Assembly: GCF_947305105.1 (NCBI RefSeq)
Contig: NZ_CAMZCS010000006.1
Location: 62,001 to 126,000 of the forward strand
Source of the DNA: an uncultured Fibrobacter sp.
GTDB taxonomy: Bacteria; Fibrobacterota; Fibrobacteria; Fibrobacterales; Fibrobacteraceae
Length of the DNA stretch: 64,000 nucleotides
Direction: 5' to 3'
Shown here: one piece after another, positions 7,157-14,742 of the stretch
How positions within the stretch are numbered: position 1 is the first letter of the stretch
Layout: each line of letters begins with the position of its first letter
Program-made: the position numbers and the translations under genes
Notes under the pieces: generated by a model
Database searches by the model: none
What the model saw: the letters and a program-made list of their open reading frames with translations, nothing else
What the model was told of the DNA's origin: nothing

Positions 7157-9238
7157 CTACGCCTGCTTCAACGGCGTCATGCTCTTGGCGCAGATCGCCA
7201 TGGTCGAGAGGTTGTGCAGAAGGGCCGAGGTCGAGGGGGCAAGTATTCCGAAGAATCCTGCGGCCAGGAGCGACGTGTTGAAGGCGACGATAAAGCGGTA
7301 ATTCGCCTGGATACGTTCCATAAGCTGGAAGCTCAATGTACGGAGTTCCGCAAGGTCGCGCAGGTCTTCGCTGCGAAGGGTCACGTCGGCGGTTTCGCGG
7401 GCAATGTCGCTCGCATCGCTCATGGCAACCGACACGTTCGCGGCGGCAAGAGCAGGAGCGTCATTGATACCATCCCCCACCATGATTACTCGGCGGCCTT
7501 CAGCCTTCATCTTTTCCACATAGCGGTGCTTGTCTTCGGGCAAAACCTGCGCAAAGAAGGTATCGATGCCCAAAAGTTGCGCCGTGCGTTCGGCGGCCTT
7601 CTGGCTATCGCCGGTAATCATCGCCACATATTTGATTCCGCGTTCGCGGAGCATGCGAATCGCTTCTGCTGCTTCGTCTCGCGGAGGATCGCTAATGCAA
7701 AGCACTCCCGCGAGGTTCCCGCCAATGGCAAGGTAAATCACGGAAGCGGCTCCGGCGAGTTCGTCAATACGCTGTTGTTCCGTGTCGCCGACGGAAACGT
7801 GCTCATCCTCGATAACAAAATGCTTGCTACCGATGACGGCACGTTCCCCGTTCAGAGTGGTCGCAATTCCATGCGCCACGATGTACTGAACGTCGGCGTG
7901 CTCTTCTTCGTGATCGATTTCCCTGTCGAGAGCCCCGCGCACAATGGCACGAGCCATACTGTGCGGGAAATGTTCCTCGATACAGGCCGCGATGCGAAGC
8001 ACCTCCTCTTCGCTACGGCCTTCAAAGGGAATGACACGTTCGAGCTTAGGTTCTGCTTTGGTGAGAGTCCCCGTCTTGTCGAAAATGATGGTGTCGGCAA
8101 GCGCAAATTCTTCCAGATACTTGCCGCCCTTCACGGTCATGTTGCGGTCGGCCGCTTCGCGGAGCGCCGAAATCACCGAAATCGGGGTTGAAAGCTTGAT
8201 GGCGCAAGAATAGTCCACCATCAGAATCGAGACGGCCTTGGTAATGTTGCGCGTAAACAGGAGCGTGAGCCCGAATCCGATAAAGCTGAACGGTACAATT
8301 CCGTCGGCCAGGCGTTCGGCGCGGCTCTGGATAGAAGCCTTCAGGTCTTCGGAGCGGTCAATGAGTTCGATGATTTTTTGAATCTTGGTGTTGCCGCTCA
8401 CGGCTCGCACAGATACTACGATGGAGCCTTCGTCCACGACAGTGCCTGCAAAAACGGACTTTCCGACCGTCTTGTGCACCGCCTGCGATTCGCCCGTCAT
8501 AGTCGCTTCGTTCACGAATGCATCGCCTTCGGCAACGGTTCCGTCCACCGGAATCATGCTGCCGGAACGAACGCGCACAAGGTCGCCCACCTGAACATCC
8601 TGCATACGCACCTGGACATCAACACCGTCCTTGACAACCCACACGCGGTCTACCTTCACGGCAAGGCTTGCGGTAAGGGCCGTGCGGGTACGCGCCTTGG
8701 TGTAATCTTCCAAGAGACTACTCACGTTCAACAGGAACATGATGGTCCCTGCCGATTCGTAATTGCGCTGCAAGATGCTCGCCCCGATGGCAGCACCGTC
8801 CAACACTTCGACGGAGAGTTTGCCTTCGCCAAGGCAGTTCAAGCCCTTCGCCACAAACTTGAGGCCCCTGTAAATCAGGTGCGCCGTGCGAATGGGGGCC
8901 GGAATCAGCAACTTGGCCAGGTAACGCCGCGCAATCATGAACGCAAGCCGGTTCTTGAAACGCGTATCGAGTTCCTGCAGTTGGTATTCAGTATCGGGCT
9001 CGCTCTCAGGGAGATTTGCAACATCCAGATTCCGGACAAAATCAATCACCTGTTCACGATAGCCGTTTTCGTATTCCAGCAGAATGCCGCCGTTTTCCGA
9101 ATGGACTACCGCTTTCTGGACATAAGGTTCACTCACGCATGCCTTGTGGATGCGCGATTCATGCACACGCTCAAATGCATAGGCCCCCGCCCGAAAGCGG
9201 ATTCGCCCCGGCTGATCGTAAACGATTCTAGACTTCAT
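7157..9238 (-). CDS. P1B-type metal ATPase of ferrosome (FezB / P1B-6) type
   Basis: 693-residue heavy-metal P-type ATPase. The N-terminus has an HMA-like fold without CxxC and begins with an Arg-rich motif PGRIRFR at residues 10-16. Then come TGES, phosphorylation loop DKTGTLT, an HP-type motif (HFPHSMA) and GDGINDAPAL. The membrane metal motif is YSC (VDYSCAIKLSTP) instead of CPC, which excludes the usual Cu and Zn/Cd classes. The C-terminus (LLHNLSTM) also fits the P1B-6 class to which FezB of ferrosomes belongs; this assignment is from memory of the family. It follows a 73-residue partner gene and adjoins the iron regulator and feoAB. Iron is the most likely substrate (inference). Confidence 0.85.
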   Translation of the reverse strand: MKSRIVYDQPGRIRFRAGAYAFERVHESRIHKACVSEPYVQKAVVHSENGGILLEYENGYREQVIDFVRNLDVANLPESEPDTEYQLQELDTRFKNRLAFMIARRYLAKLLIPAPIRTAHLIYRGLKFVAKGLNCLGEGKLSVEVLDGAAIGASILQRNYESAGTIMFLLNVSSLLEDYTKARTRTALTASLAVKVDRVWVVKDGVDVQVRMQDVQVGDLVRVRSGSMIPVDGTVAEGDAFVNEATMTGESQAVHKTVGKSVFAGTVVDEGSIVVSVRAVSGNTKIQKIIELIDRSEDLKASIQSRAERLADGIVPFSFIGFGLTLLFTRNITKAVSILMVDYSCAIKLSTPISVISALREAADRNMTVKGGKYLEEFALADTIIFDKTGTLTKAEPKLERVIPFEGRSEEEVLRIAACIEEHFPHSMARAIVRGALDREIDHEEEHADVQYIVAHGIATTLNGERAVIGSKHFVIEDEHVSVGDTEQQRIDELAGAASVIYLAIGGNLAGVLCISDPPRDEAAEAIRMLRERGIKYVAMITGDSQKAAERTAQLLGIDTFFAQVLPEDKHRYVEKMKAEGRRVIMVGDGINDAPALAAANVSVAMSDASDIARETADVTLRSEDLRDLAELRTLSFQLMERIQANYRFIVAFNTSLLAAGFFGILAPSTSALLHNLSTMAICAKSMTPLKQA

Positions 9239-9244
9239 AACTCA

Positions 9245-9321
9245 AGTGGTTGGTGATTAGTGGTTAGGATTACTATTAGAATATTCTTTCTTCATTCCTG
9301 TTTACTAACCACTAGCCACTA
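9245..9321. repeat. GTGGTTAG-type repeat, inverted copies
   Basis: AGTGGTTGGTGATTAGTGGT (9245-9264) and the inverted ACTAACCACTAGCCACTA (9304-9321) flank a short AT-rich loop in the gap between the two genes of the P1B ATPase operon. Related to the repeat at 37738-37772. Confidence 0.6.
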
Positions 9322-9322
9322 T

Positions 9323-9544
9323 TTACTTACCTGCTTCTTTCTTCGCGTCGTTGCAGATGTCGGCGGCTTCGTCCTTCATATCCTGGAAGGCGGCCTTGGC
9401 ATCGGCGGTGAGTTTCATGCCTTCGGCAAGTCCCTTGACTGCATATTCACGCGTCTTCGGAGCCTTGACAATCTTCTTAATAATGGCCGGGCCCACGACA
9501 CCCGCCACCACGCACCAGAACTTTTCATTTTTCCATACGGACAT
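9323..9544 (-). CDS. Small membrane-anchored protein, DUF6110-like, partner of the P1B ATPase
   Basis: 73 residues. One hydrophobic helix (FWCVVAGVVGPAIIKKIVK, about residues 9-27) with small residues Gly/Ala/Pro in a zipper-like spacing, then an amphipathic Lys/Ala/Glu-rich tail (LTADAKAAFQDMKDEAADIC) that could form a helix on a membrane surface. Small proteins of this type (DUF6110) commonly sit next to P1B ATPases; small helix proteins with glycine zippers are part of known ferrosome operons. It is the first gene of the operon; start with AGGAG about seven bases upstream. The function is not established. Confidence 0.7.
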   Translation of the reverse strand: MSVWKNEKFWCVVAGVVGPAIIKKIVKAPKTREYAVKGLAEGMKLTADAKAAFQDMKDEAADICNDAKKEAGK

Positions 9545-9685
9545 AGCTTACTCCTTTGTTGATTGTTTGCTAAAAATCTACCTAAAACTTCATTAAAAAG
9601 CAATTTACATACAAACTAACAAACAGACTTCAAACCCAAGTTCCATAAGCTTTCCAAGCAACTAACAATGTTGCAAATTCCCAAT

Positions 9686-9762
9686 TTAGTTCAGGCTATA
9701 CAACTTAGTTTCCATTCAAATAACTTAGTTAGATTGAACTATCCAAAGTTAGCGAACGCTAC
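9686..9762 (-). promoter_or_regulatory. Three degenerate DtxR-type boxes upstream of the P1B ATPase operon
   Basis: TTAGTTCAGGCTAT (9686-9699), TTAGATTGAACTAT (9729-9742) and TTAGCGAACGCTAC (9749-9762) each match TTAG-N6-CTAA except at the last base. The middle one sits in TTAGTTAGATTGAACTATCC, close to the perfect box at 6964. They are 140-220 bases upstream of the 73-residue gene; the last overlaps the end of the TonB receptor gene. Confidence 0.5.
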
Positions 9763-12035
9763 CTGAAGCTATACCTGATTTTTGTAGCGAAAGTGCGGCC
9801 AGGCTTGCTTTCGCCATATTTATCGTAAACAATTTCATCCATAAAGTTATCAACCTCAAAACTCCAGGCAAGTTTATTATCCCATACGGAGTATTCTATG
9901 CCCAAATCCTGCGTAAACGAGGCCTCAATTTTCCGGCTCTGGCGAGAACTGATTTTCCAACCATAATAGTATTCGTCAGTATAGTTTGCCGACCACCAGA
10001 ACTTGAGAAAATCATTTTTGTTGATTACATCGCCCATGTGGAATTCGGCAAGGTAATTCATGAAGAATCGCGGAATGTTCGGGATAATCGCATCTTCAAG
10101 AATGCCCTGTTTGGCGTTATAATCTATATTACGCAAATCTTGGAAAGTCCAGTTCGTTCCGAGCAAAATCCATTCATTCACATCGAGTTTCACGTCGCCT
10201 TCGTAACCCCATCCGCGAATCGGGTCCATATTAAAGTACGGCACAGACATCTGTGACGAGCCCATATAATGAATGCGGTTCTTGTAGTAAGAATAGAAAA
10301 CGTCACCATCAAATCGGAACCGTGCCACCAGCGGGATTTCTTGCAAATCAAGAGACAGGCCAACGTTAAAATTATCTGCTTCTTCGGGCTTGAGATTTGT
10401 TGCTGCACTCACGCGCACCCCATCGCCAAAGAGTTCATCGGGCGTGGGCAGGCGCACCGCATGCTGGTAAGACCCCTTGACCGCAAGCGGTTTTACAATC
10501 CGGAACATCAAACTTTCATCGTAACCAAAATCAGTATAATCATTTGATTCAACCGTCGCTTTCTGCAACCTACTTGTGGACGTGTTAGAGATATCCGCTT
10601 TCAGATAATGGAACTTGAAGCCCAGCAAGTTCTGCAACCGAGAATCAAAGAAATTATCTTCGAGCGAAAGGCCTGTTGTCACAGAAACTGTTTTCCCCGG
10701 GTACCCAGCCGTATTGAAACCTAACATTTTAGTGCCAAAATCATCTTCGGGGTCTTCTTTATGATACCTGAAAAGAGTATTCCAGTAAATAAATTGGTTC
10801 CTGATGAACTGATAATCCAAATTCAGCAAATCGTTGAAGTCATGCGCCTGAACGGTTCTAAGTTTCGGGAGTCCCATCGTAGATAGTTCGCCCACATTTT
10901 TTTTGGCGGTATCACAGGTGAACCAGTTGCGACAATGCACTCGGCTCGTATCAATGACCTTATTTTCGCTATACCCGAACGAAAAATGATTACCGAAATT
11001 CAGGTCGTTCACGAAAATATTTTTTTTGTCGAGCCCGAATGTGGCACCGAAATTGTACCCCTCATTTTTCGTTTCGACAATGCGGTTCGCATCTCCCTGA
11101 ATTTCCTTATCGAATGCACCATAACTTGCGCCCAACGAAACCTGGTCAAACCAAGCATTCATCAAGTTTGCAAAAGCCTGCACGTTATAAGAGGTATAAT
11201 GGTCGTGATCGCGAACGATGGTAGTATCTTTGCCTGTAGAACTTTTCATGTAGGGCGACGTAAACTCATAATCGTTATCAGAATGATTGAAATACCCCGA
11301 CACACCCACTTCTAAACCAGCGTGACCAACAATGCTATCAATCAAATGGCTTGCAGTAACAGACGCCTTGTGCGAATTAAAACTCGAAAAACTATAGGAC
11401 GCATCTACCGAATTGGCGGGACGCTTCTTGGTAATGATGTTTATTGCACCACCTGCACCATCTGTTGCAAAACGCGCAGGAACATAGCCCTTGTAAACTT
11501 CGATATCTGCAATCTGATCGATGGGAATATCGTCTAGGCCCAAGTTGCCCTGCGTTTCGACCGGGACTCCGTTCACGAGCACCTTGATATTCTTGCCTTC
11601 CATGCCGCGAATGTTGACCTTGCCTTCGCTGCCCATGCCACCAGACTTGCGCACCTTTACGCCCGAGGCAGAATTTATCGCTTTCGAAACGGTCTTACTT
11701 GTATTCTGCATCTCGGCAGCATCGATTGTCACGACAGCTTCTGCCTTTTTGGCTTGTTTTGCCTGTTCCGCTTCAACTTCAGATTCCACCGAGAGTTCGT
11801 CCAGTTGAGTGATTCCCGATGCATTGTCTACAGACGTACCCGATTGAGCCACAGCGCTATTCGTATTTCCATCTGCTGTGGCACTTTCCGGAGCTGATTC
11901 CTCCAAGAAATCGTCTATTGAGGTCACTTCGTCATCTTGGGCGCGAGCCGGCACCACGCCAAGCGTTGCAAATATAGCGGCAAACGCAATCGCCTTGTAA
12001 ATAAACATCTTTTTCATCGCAGCGCAATAGAGCAT
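9759..12035 (-). CDS. TonB-dependent outer-membrane receptor, probable ferric siderophore/chelate
   Basis: 758 residues. A signal peptide (cleaved near VPARA-Q) is followed by an acidic Ser-rich N-terminal stretch and then the plug domain (VVTIDAAEMQNTSKTVSKAI ... GGMGSEGKVNIRGMEGK ... IADIEVYKG ... GAGGAINIITKK), then a 22-strand-type barrel ending KIRYSFR. Start: GGAG six bases before the ATG at 12035, though a second ATG (MKKMFIYK, 12017) is possible because the -10 element is so near. Upstream lies a lipoprotein gene on the same strand. The CCATTTGG box pair directly precedes it. The iron-related setting suggests a ferric chelate; the substrate cannot be read. Confidence 0.92.
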   Translation of the reverse strand: MLYCAAMKKMFIYKAIAFAAIFATLGVVPARAQDDEVTSIDDFLEESAPESATADGNTNSAVAQSGTSVDNASGITQLDELSVESEVEAEQAKQAKKAEAVVTIDAAEMQNTSKTVSKAINSASGVKVRKSGGMGSEGKVNIRGMEGKNIKVLVNGVPVETQGNLGLDDIPIDQIADIEVYKGYVPARFATDGAGGAINIITKKRPANSVDASYSFSSFNSHKASVTASHLIDSIVGHAGLEVGVSGYFNHSDNDYEFTSPYMKSSTGKDTTIVRDHDHYTSYNVQAFANLMNAWFDQVSLGASYGAFDKEIQGDANRIVETKNEGYNFGATFGLDKKNIFVNDLNFGNHFSFGYSENKVIDTSRVHCRNWFTCDTAKKNVGELSTMGLPKLRTVQAHDFNDLLNLDYQFIRNQFIYWNTLFRYHKEDPEDDFGTKMLGFNTAGYPGKTVSVTTGLSLEDNFFDSRLQNLLGFKFHYLKADISNTSTSRLQKATVESNDYTDFGYDESLMFRIVKPLAVKGSYQHAVRLPTPDELFGDGVRVSAATNLKPEEADNFNVGLSLDLQEIPLVARFRFDGDVFYSYYKNRIHYMGSSQMSVPYFNMDPIRGWGYEGDVKLDVNEWILLGTNWTFQDLRNIDYNAKQGILEDAIIPNIPRFFMNYLAEFHMGDVINKNDFLKFWWSANYTDEYYYGWKISSRQSRKIEASFTQDLGIEYSVWDNKLAWSFEVDNFMDEIVYDKYGESKPGRTFATKIRYSFR

Positions 12036-12050
12036 TTTTTACTCCAAAAT

Positions 12051-12084
12051 TCTACTCCAAACGGGCCCTAAAAAATCCAAATGG
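12051..12084 (-). promoter_or_regulatory. AraC-type box pair at the TonB receptor promoter
   Basis: On the minus strand CCATTTGGATTTTTT (starting 12084) and CCGTTTGGAGTAGAAT (starting 12064) are direct repeats 20 bp apart. TAGAAT at the end of the second can serve as the -10 element. Confidence 0.65.
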
Positions 12085-12097
12085 ATTCTGTGCATAA

Positions 12098-12131
12098 AAA
12101 AAAATTCCGTCCTTGCCATAGGCAAGAACGG
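12098..12131 (-). terminator. Intrinsic terminator after the lipoprotein gene
   Basis: Minus strand: CCGTTCTTGCC-TAT-GGCAAGGACGG followed by AATTTTTTTTT. It separates the lipoprotein gene from the TonB receptor promoter. Confidence 0.85.
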
Positions 12132-12177
12132 AGGTTTGTGTTTATGAGGATACTGTGTTTTATGAAGAATTTTTCGC

Positions 12178-13506
12178 TTACTTCAGCGGCACAATCCACA
12201 TCGGGATCGGTTCAACCGTTGCAATCTTTTCGGCCTTTTTGGTATTCGGGTCATAGCGGAAGTAGGCGTTGCCATCTTTTTCGGTCGAAACTGCAAAAAT
12301 TACGGTGCCGTCGTCATCGATGTACTTGCCGTAGCTAGCCCAACTAGAAGTGTAATCAATCGGGAGCGCCTTCATTTTCTTTTTGGCAAGATCGATTTCT
12401 ACCGGCTTGCAGGTATTGTTGTGGTAGCTATCCATATCGGTCCAGACCTGTTGCAAATCCACCATCACGTTCAGGAAGGCATAGACCTTGGTGCCGACAG
12501 CGTATGTGGCCGGGCTCAGATATTTGAAGTTATCCTTCTTGGTGATGCCATCAATGGCAACTTCCTTGGTCACGAGCCATGCATAGTCCTTATCAAATTT
12601 GGTTTCGCCCACCTTGATACGCAGGAAACCGTCGGTCTGGCCATCCGGAGAATAGCCCCAGGAGGCGTTGCAGTAGCAATAAATGTAGCCATCAGCAAGA
12701 ATAAAAGCCTGATTCTGCGAGTCATCCAGCGAACCTACAGCCGCAACACGATTGTCTTCGGCCACGGCAATCACGGAATCCTTCTCGATGTCAATGATGG
12801 CGACCTGGGCCGTATAACCGGTCACATAGTCACTAATGCTCTGCAGCAGGCCCACATAAAGGCGCCCATCAACAATGAGTCCCGTGCCCGGAGACACGGC
12901 AATAGCATCATCGTTTTTATACTCGGAAAGGTCAATTGCGCCCGTGCGCTTCATGGTTTTCGGGTTGATAATGAGCAGGGAATCAAGTGCACCAGCCAAG
13001 TAAGCCTTTTCTTCGTTCACAAAGAAAATGTGGTTTACCCAGACGCCAGGGAGCGAAAGCTCCGCAGTTTTTTTGCCAATCTTATTGTTTTTGTCAAGGC
13101 TGTAGCGTGCAATGGAGCCCACACTAAGGTCAGCAATGAACAGAGAATTGTCGTAATAGACAACGCCAGCGCGGGTGCCGACTTCAATGAAGTCCTTGCC
13201 CAAATCGTCCGTGTGGTCCAGGGACATCGTGCCGATGAACATTGTTTCGCCCGAAGCGATAGCAGTTGCGAATTCGCGCTTATATTCGCCCTTTTCTTCC
13301 TTCTTAGAACTGCTGGATTTGCCCTTACTGTCGCTAGATTTGCCTTTACTGCTGCTGGACTTTTTGTCTTTATTACCGGACTTTTCAACCGAAGAAGAGG
13401 AAAGCTCCTTTTCATCGTCTCCGCTTGCAGAAGAGGAGGAATCGTCACCACAAGCAACAAGCATGCCGAAAGACACTGCAAGTGCCATCAAAAAACTTTT
13501 TTTCAT
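12178..13506 (-). CDS. Ser-rich surface lipoprotein with beta-propeller-like repeats (DUF4374/XusB-like)
   Basis: 442 residues. Lipoprotein signal (lipobox LVAC at residues 16-19) is followed by a Fibrobacter-type linker of Ser clusters (about 20-72). The mature domain has repeated four-strand units (FIADLSVGSIARYSL, KAYLAGALDSLLIINPKT, RLYVGLLQ, YIYCYCNASWGYSPDG) as in six- or seven-bladed propellers. In Bacteroides, DUF4374 propeller lipoproteins such as XusB capture ferric siderophores for a neighbouring TonB receptor; the same arrangement here suggests the same job (inference). It has its own CCATTTGG box pair and a terminator. Possible alternative: a generic propeller with no metal role. 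Confidence 0.75.
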   Translation of the reverse strand: MKKSFLMALAVSFGMLVACGDDSSSSASGDDEKELSSSSVEKSGNKDKKSSSSKGKSSDSKGKSSSSKKEEKGEYKREFATAIASGETMFIGTMSLDHTDDLGKDFIEVGTRAGVVYYDNSLFIADLSVGSIARYSLDKNNKIGKKTAELSLPGVWVNHIFFVNEEKAYLAGALDSLLIINPKTMKRTGAIDLSEYKNDDAIAVSPGTGLIVDGRLYVGLLQSISDYVTGYTAQVAIIDIEKDSVIAVAEDNRVAAVGSLDDSQNQAFILADGYIYCYCNASWGYSPDGQTDGFLRIKVGETKFDKDYAWLVTKEVAIDGITKKDNFKYLSPATYAVGTKVYAFLNVMVDLQQVWTDMDSYHNNTCKPVEIDLAKKKMKALPIDYTSSWASYGKYIDDDGTVIFAVSTEKDGNAYFRYDPNTKKAEKIATVEPIPMWIVPLK

Positions 13507-13585
13507 ATTAGCTCCTGTAAGACTATGCGGAAAAAACCGCGTTATTCAATTTGCAGGAGCATTTTAGAAATGTCTTTTGGTTGAT

Positions 13586-13632
13586 TCTACTCCAAATGGT
13601 GTTAGAAAAACCCAAATGGATAATCCAAATAG
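13586..13632 (-). promoter_or_regulatory. AraC-type boxes at the lipoprotein promoter
   Basis: Minus strand: CCATTTGGAGTAGAAT (starts 13599), CCATTTGGGTTTTTC (starts 13619, exactly 20 bp upstream) and a third CTATTTGGATTA (starts 13632). This is the best preserved copy of the motif. The rest of the 314-base gap 13507-13820 holds the divergent araC promoter and nothing else I can see. Confidence 0.7.
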
Positions 13633-13733
13633 AGCACTAATTTTCTCGTCTTTTTCAATCCCAATCAGTCGCATTTGACTCCATTTAGGCAAAATCGTAA
13701 TCAAAAAATTATATACGCAAAACAAAATTAGCC

Positions 13734-13769
13734 TTGACAAAGTTTTAATAGCTAGTTAGATTTGTCTTA
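13734..13769 (+). promoter_or_regulatory. araC promoter with DtxR-type box over the -10
   Basis: TTGACA (13734-13739), 17-base spacer, TAGATT (13757-13762). The box TTAGATTTGTCTTA (13756-13769) overlaps the -10; its surroundings AGTTAGATTTGTCTTACTTT match the perfect box region at 6962 in 18 of 20 bases. Confidence 0.65.
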
Positions 13770-13820
13770 CTTTTTAAGACGTGACTAACAAAACAATTCA
13801 GATTGATTTATGAGGAAAAC

Positions 13821-14657
13821 ATGTTAAGTATCAACGGAATTGAATGGCTGCACAAGATTGGGTGCTACCACACGACTCTCACAAGGGAACCGCTTTTGGT
13901 CCTTGAATTTTGCCGGAAGGGACGTATCAGTTGGGCCGGGGGCGCACTCCCCTGTAATCAGCTGAAAGCCGGAGAATTGCTGGTTTACGACGCATGGACT
14001 TCGGGAGCGTTGACCCGTTCCGCAGATTATTGCGGCGACCGCATCCTGTTCTACGAGGAATCCACAAAATACATACAAGAACATTTTGCAGGTTTCCAAC
14101 TTGATATCAAGATGCTCGCTCAAAAAATCTGCCGTCCAGGACGTCCGTTCATCGTTCACACCAAAGAAGAAGTCGCCCGCGCTTTCGAAATGGTCGAAAA
14201 CAAGACGAAGAATTCTTTGACAGAATACGGCAGGCTCGCAATTTTGGAACTGCTACTCACCTTGAAAAATCTAGATACACAAAGGGAATACGCCTGCCGT
14301 GAATGTAACCTGTCGTCGTTACAGATTGAAAAAATTTACGGAATCCGCACGTTCATTTGTGAAAACATGGATAGCCATTTCACCATTGAAGAGCTTTCCG
14401 ACAAGTTCGACATGCCCCCCACCGCAATGAAGCTCTGTTTCAAGAACGTATTCGGGCTGCCCGTATTTACTTATGCACGTCGCGAGCGCATGAAAATTGC
14501 AGCCAAGGAGCTCCGTGAAAGTGACCATGGAATTCTGCAAATCGCAGGCACGGTCGGGTACAATAACGGGAGCAAGTTCGCCCACGCTTTCCAAGATGTA
14601 ATGGGCATGACCCCGAAGGAATACAGGAAACGATACAGACTTACAAATGTAGCATGA
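13821..14657 (+). CDS. AraC-family transcriptional activator of the iron region
   Basis: 278 residues. The C-terminal AraC DNA-binding domain has two helix-turn-helix motifs: FTIEELSDKFDMPPTAMKLC and ILQIAGTVGYNNGSKFAHAF, ending with the family signature MGMTPKEYRKRY. The N-terminal half is a sensor domain like those of YbtA/PchR-type regulators. The start at 13821 is fixed by GAGGAAAAC before ATG. It precedes the two ABC half-transporter genes on the same strand, as YbtA does next to YbtPQ. Its promoter carries a DtxR-type box, so it is probably made when iron is low; it is the likely reader of the CCATTTGG boxes. Confidence 0.9.
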   Translation: MLSINGIEWLHKIGCYHTTLTREPLLVLEFCRKGRISWAGGALPCNQLKAGELLVYDAWTSGALTRSADYCGDRILFYEESTKYIQEHFAGFQLDIKMLAQKICRPGRPFIVHTKEEVARAFEMVENKTKNSLTEYGRLAILELLLTLKNLDTQREYACRECNLSSLQIEKIYGIRTFICENMDSHFTIEELSDKFDMPPTAMKLCFKNVFGLPVFTYARRERMKIAAKELRESDHGILQIAGTVGYNNGSKFAHAFQDVMGMTPKEYRKRYRLTNVA

Positions 14658-14662
14658 CAGGT

Positions 14663-14722
14663 ATGAGCTATGAGGTCGTGCTTCGCACTCTGAGGTCGCC
14701 TTGCAGAGCAAGGCTTTGAGGA
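14663..14722. repeat. Hairpin-rich dispersed repeat between araC and the ABC genes
   Basis: Contains TGAGGTCGTGCTTCGCACTC (hairpin GTGC-TTC-GCAC), a second TGAGGTCGCC, and CCTTGCAGAGCAAGG. Two TGAGGTCG units and a TGAGGAAT give a loose direct repeat. It separates araC from the ABC pair without an obvious terminator. Confidence 0.5.
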
Positions 14723-14742
14723 ATATAACCTTTAAAACAACT

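Noticed and set aside
13671-13690. Possible AraC autoregulatory boxes (CATTTG...CCATTTAGG) before araC
   Set aside because: Only partial matches at an 11-base spacing, unlike the 20-base spacing of the other sites.
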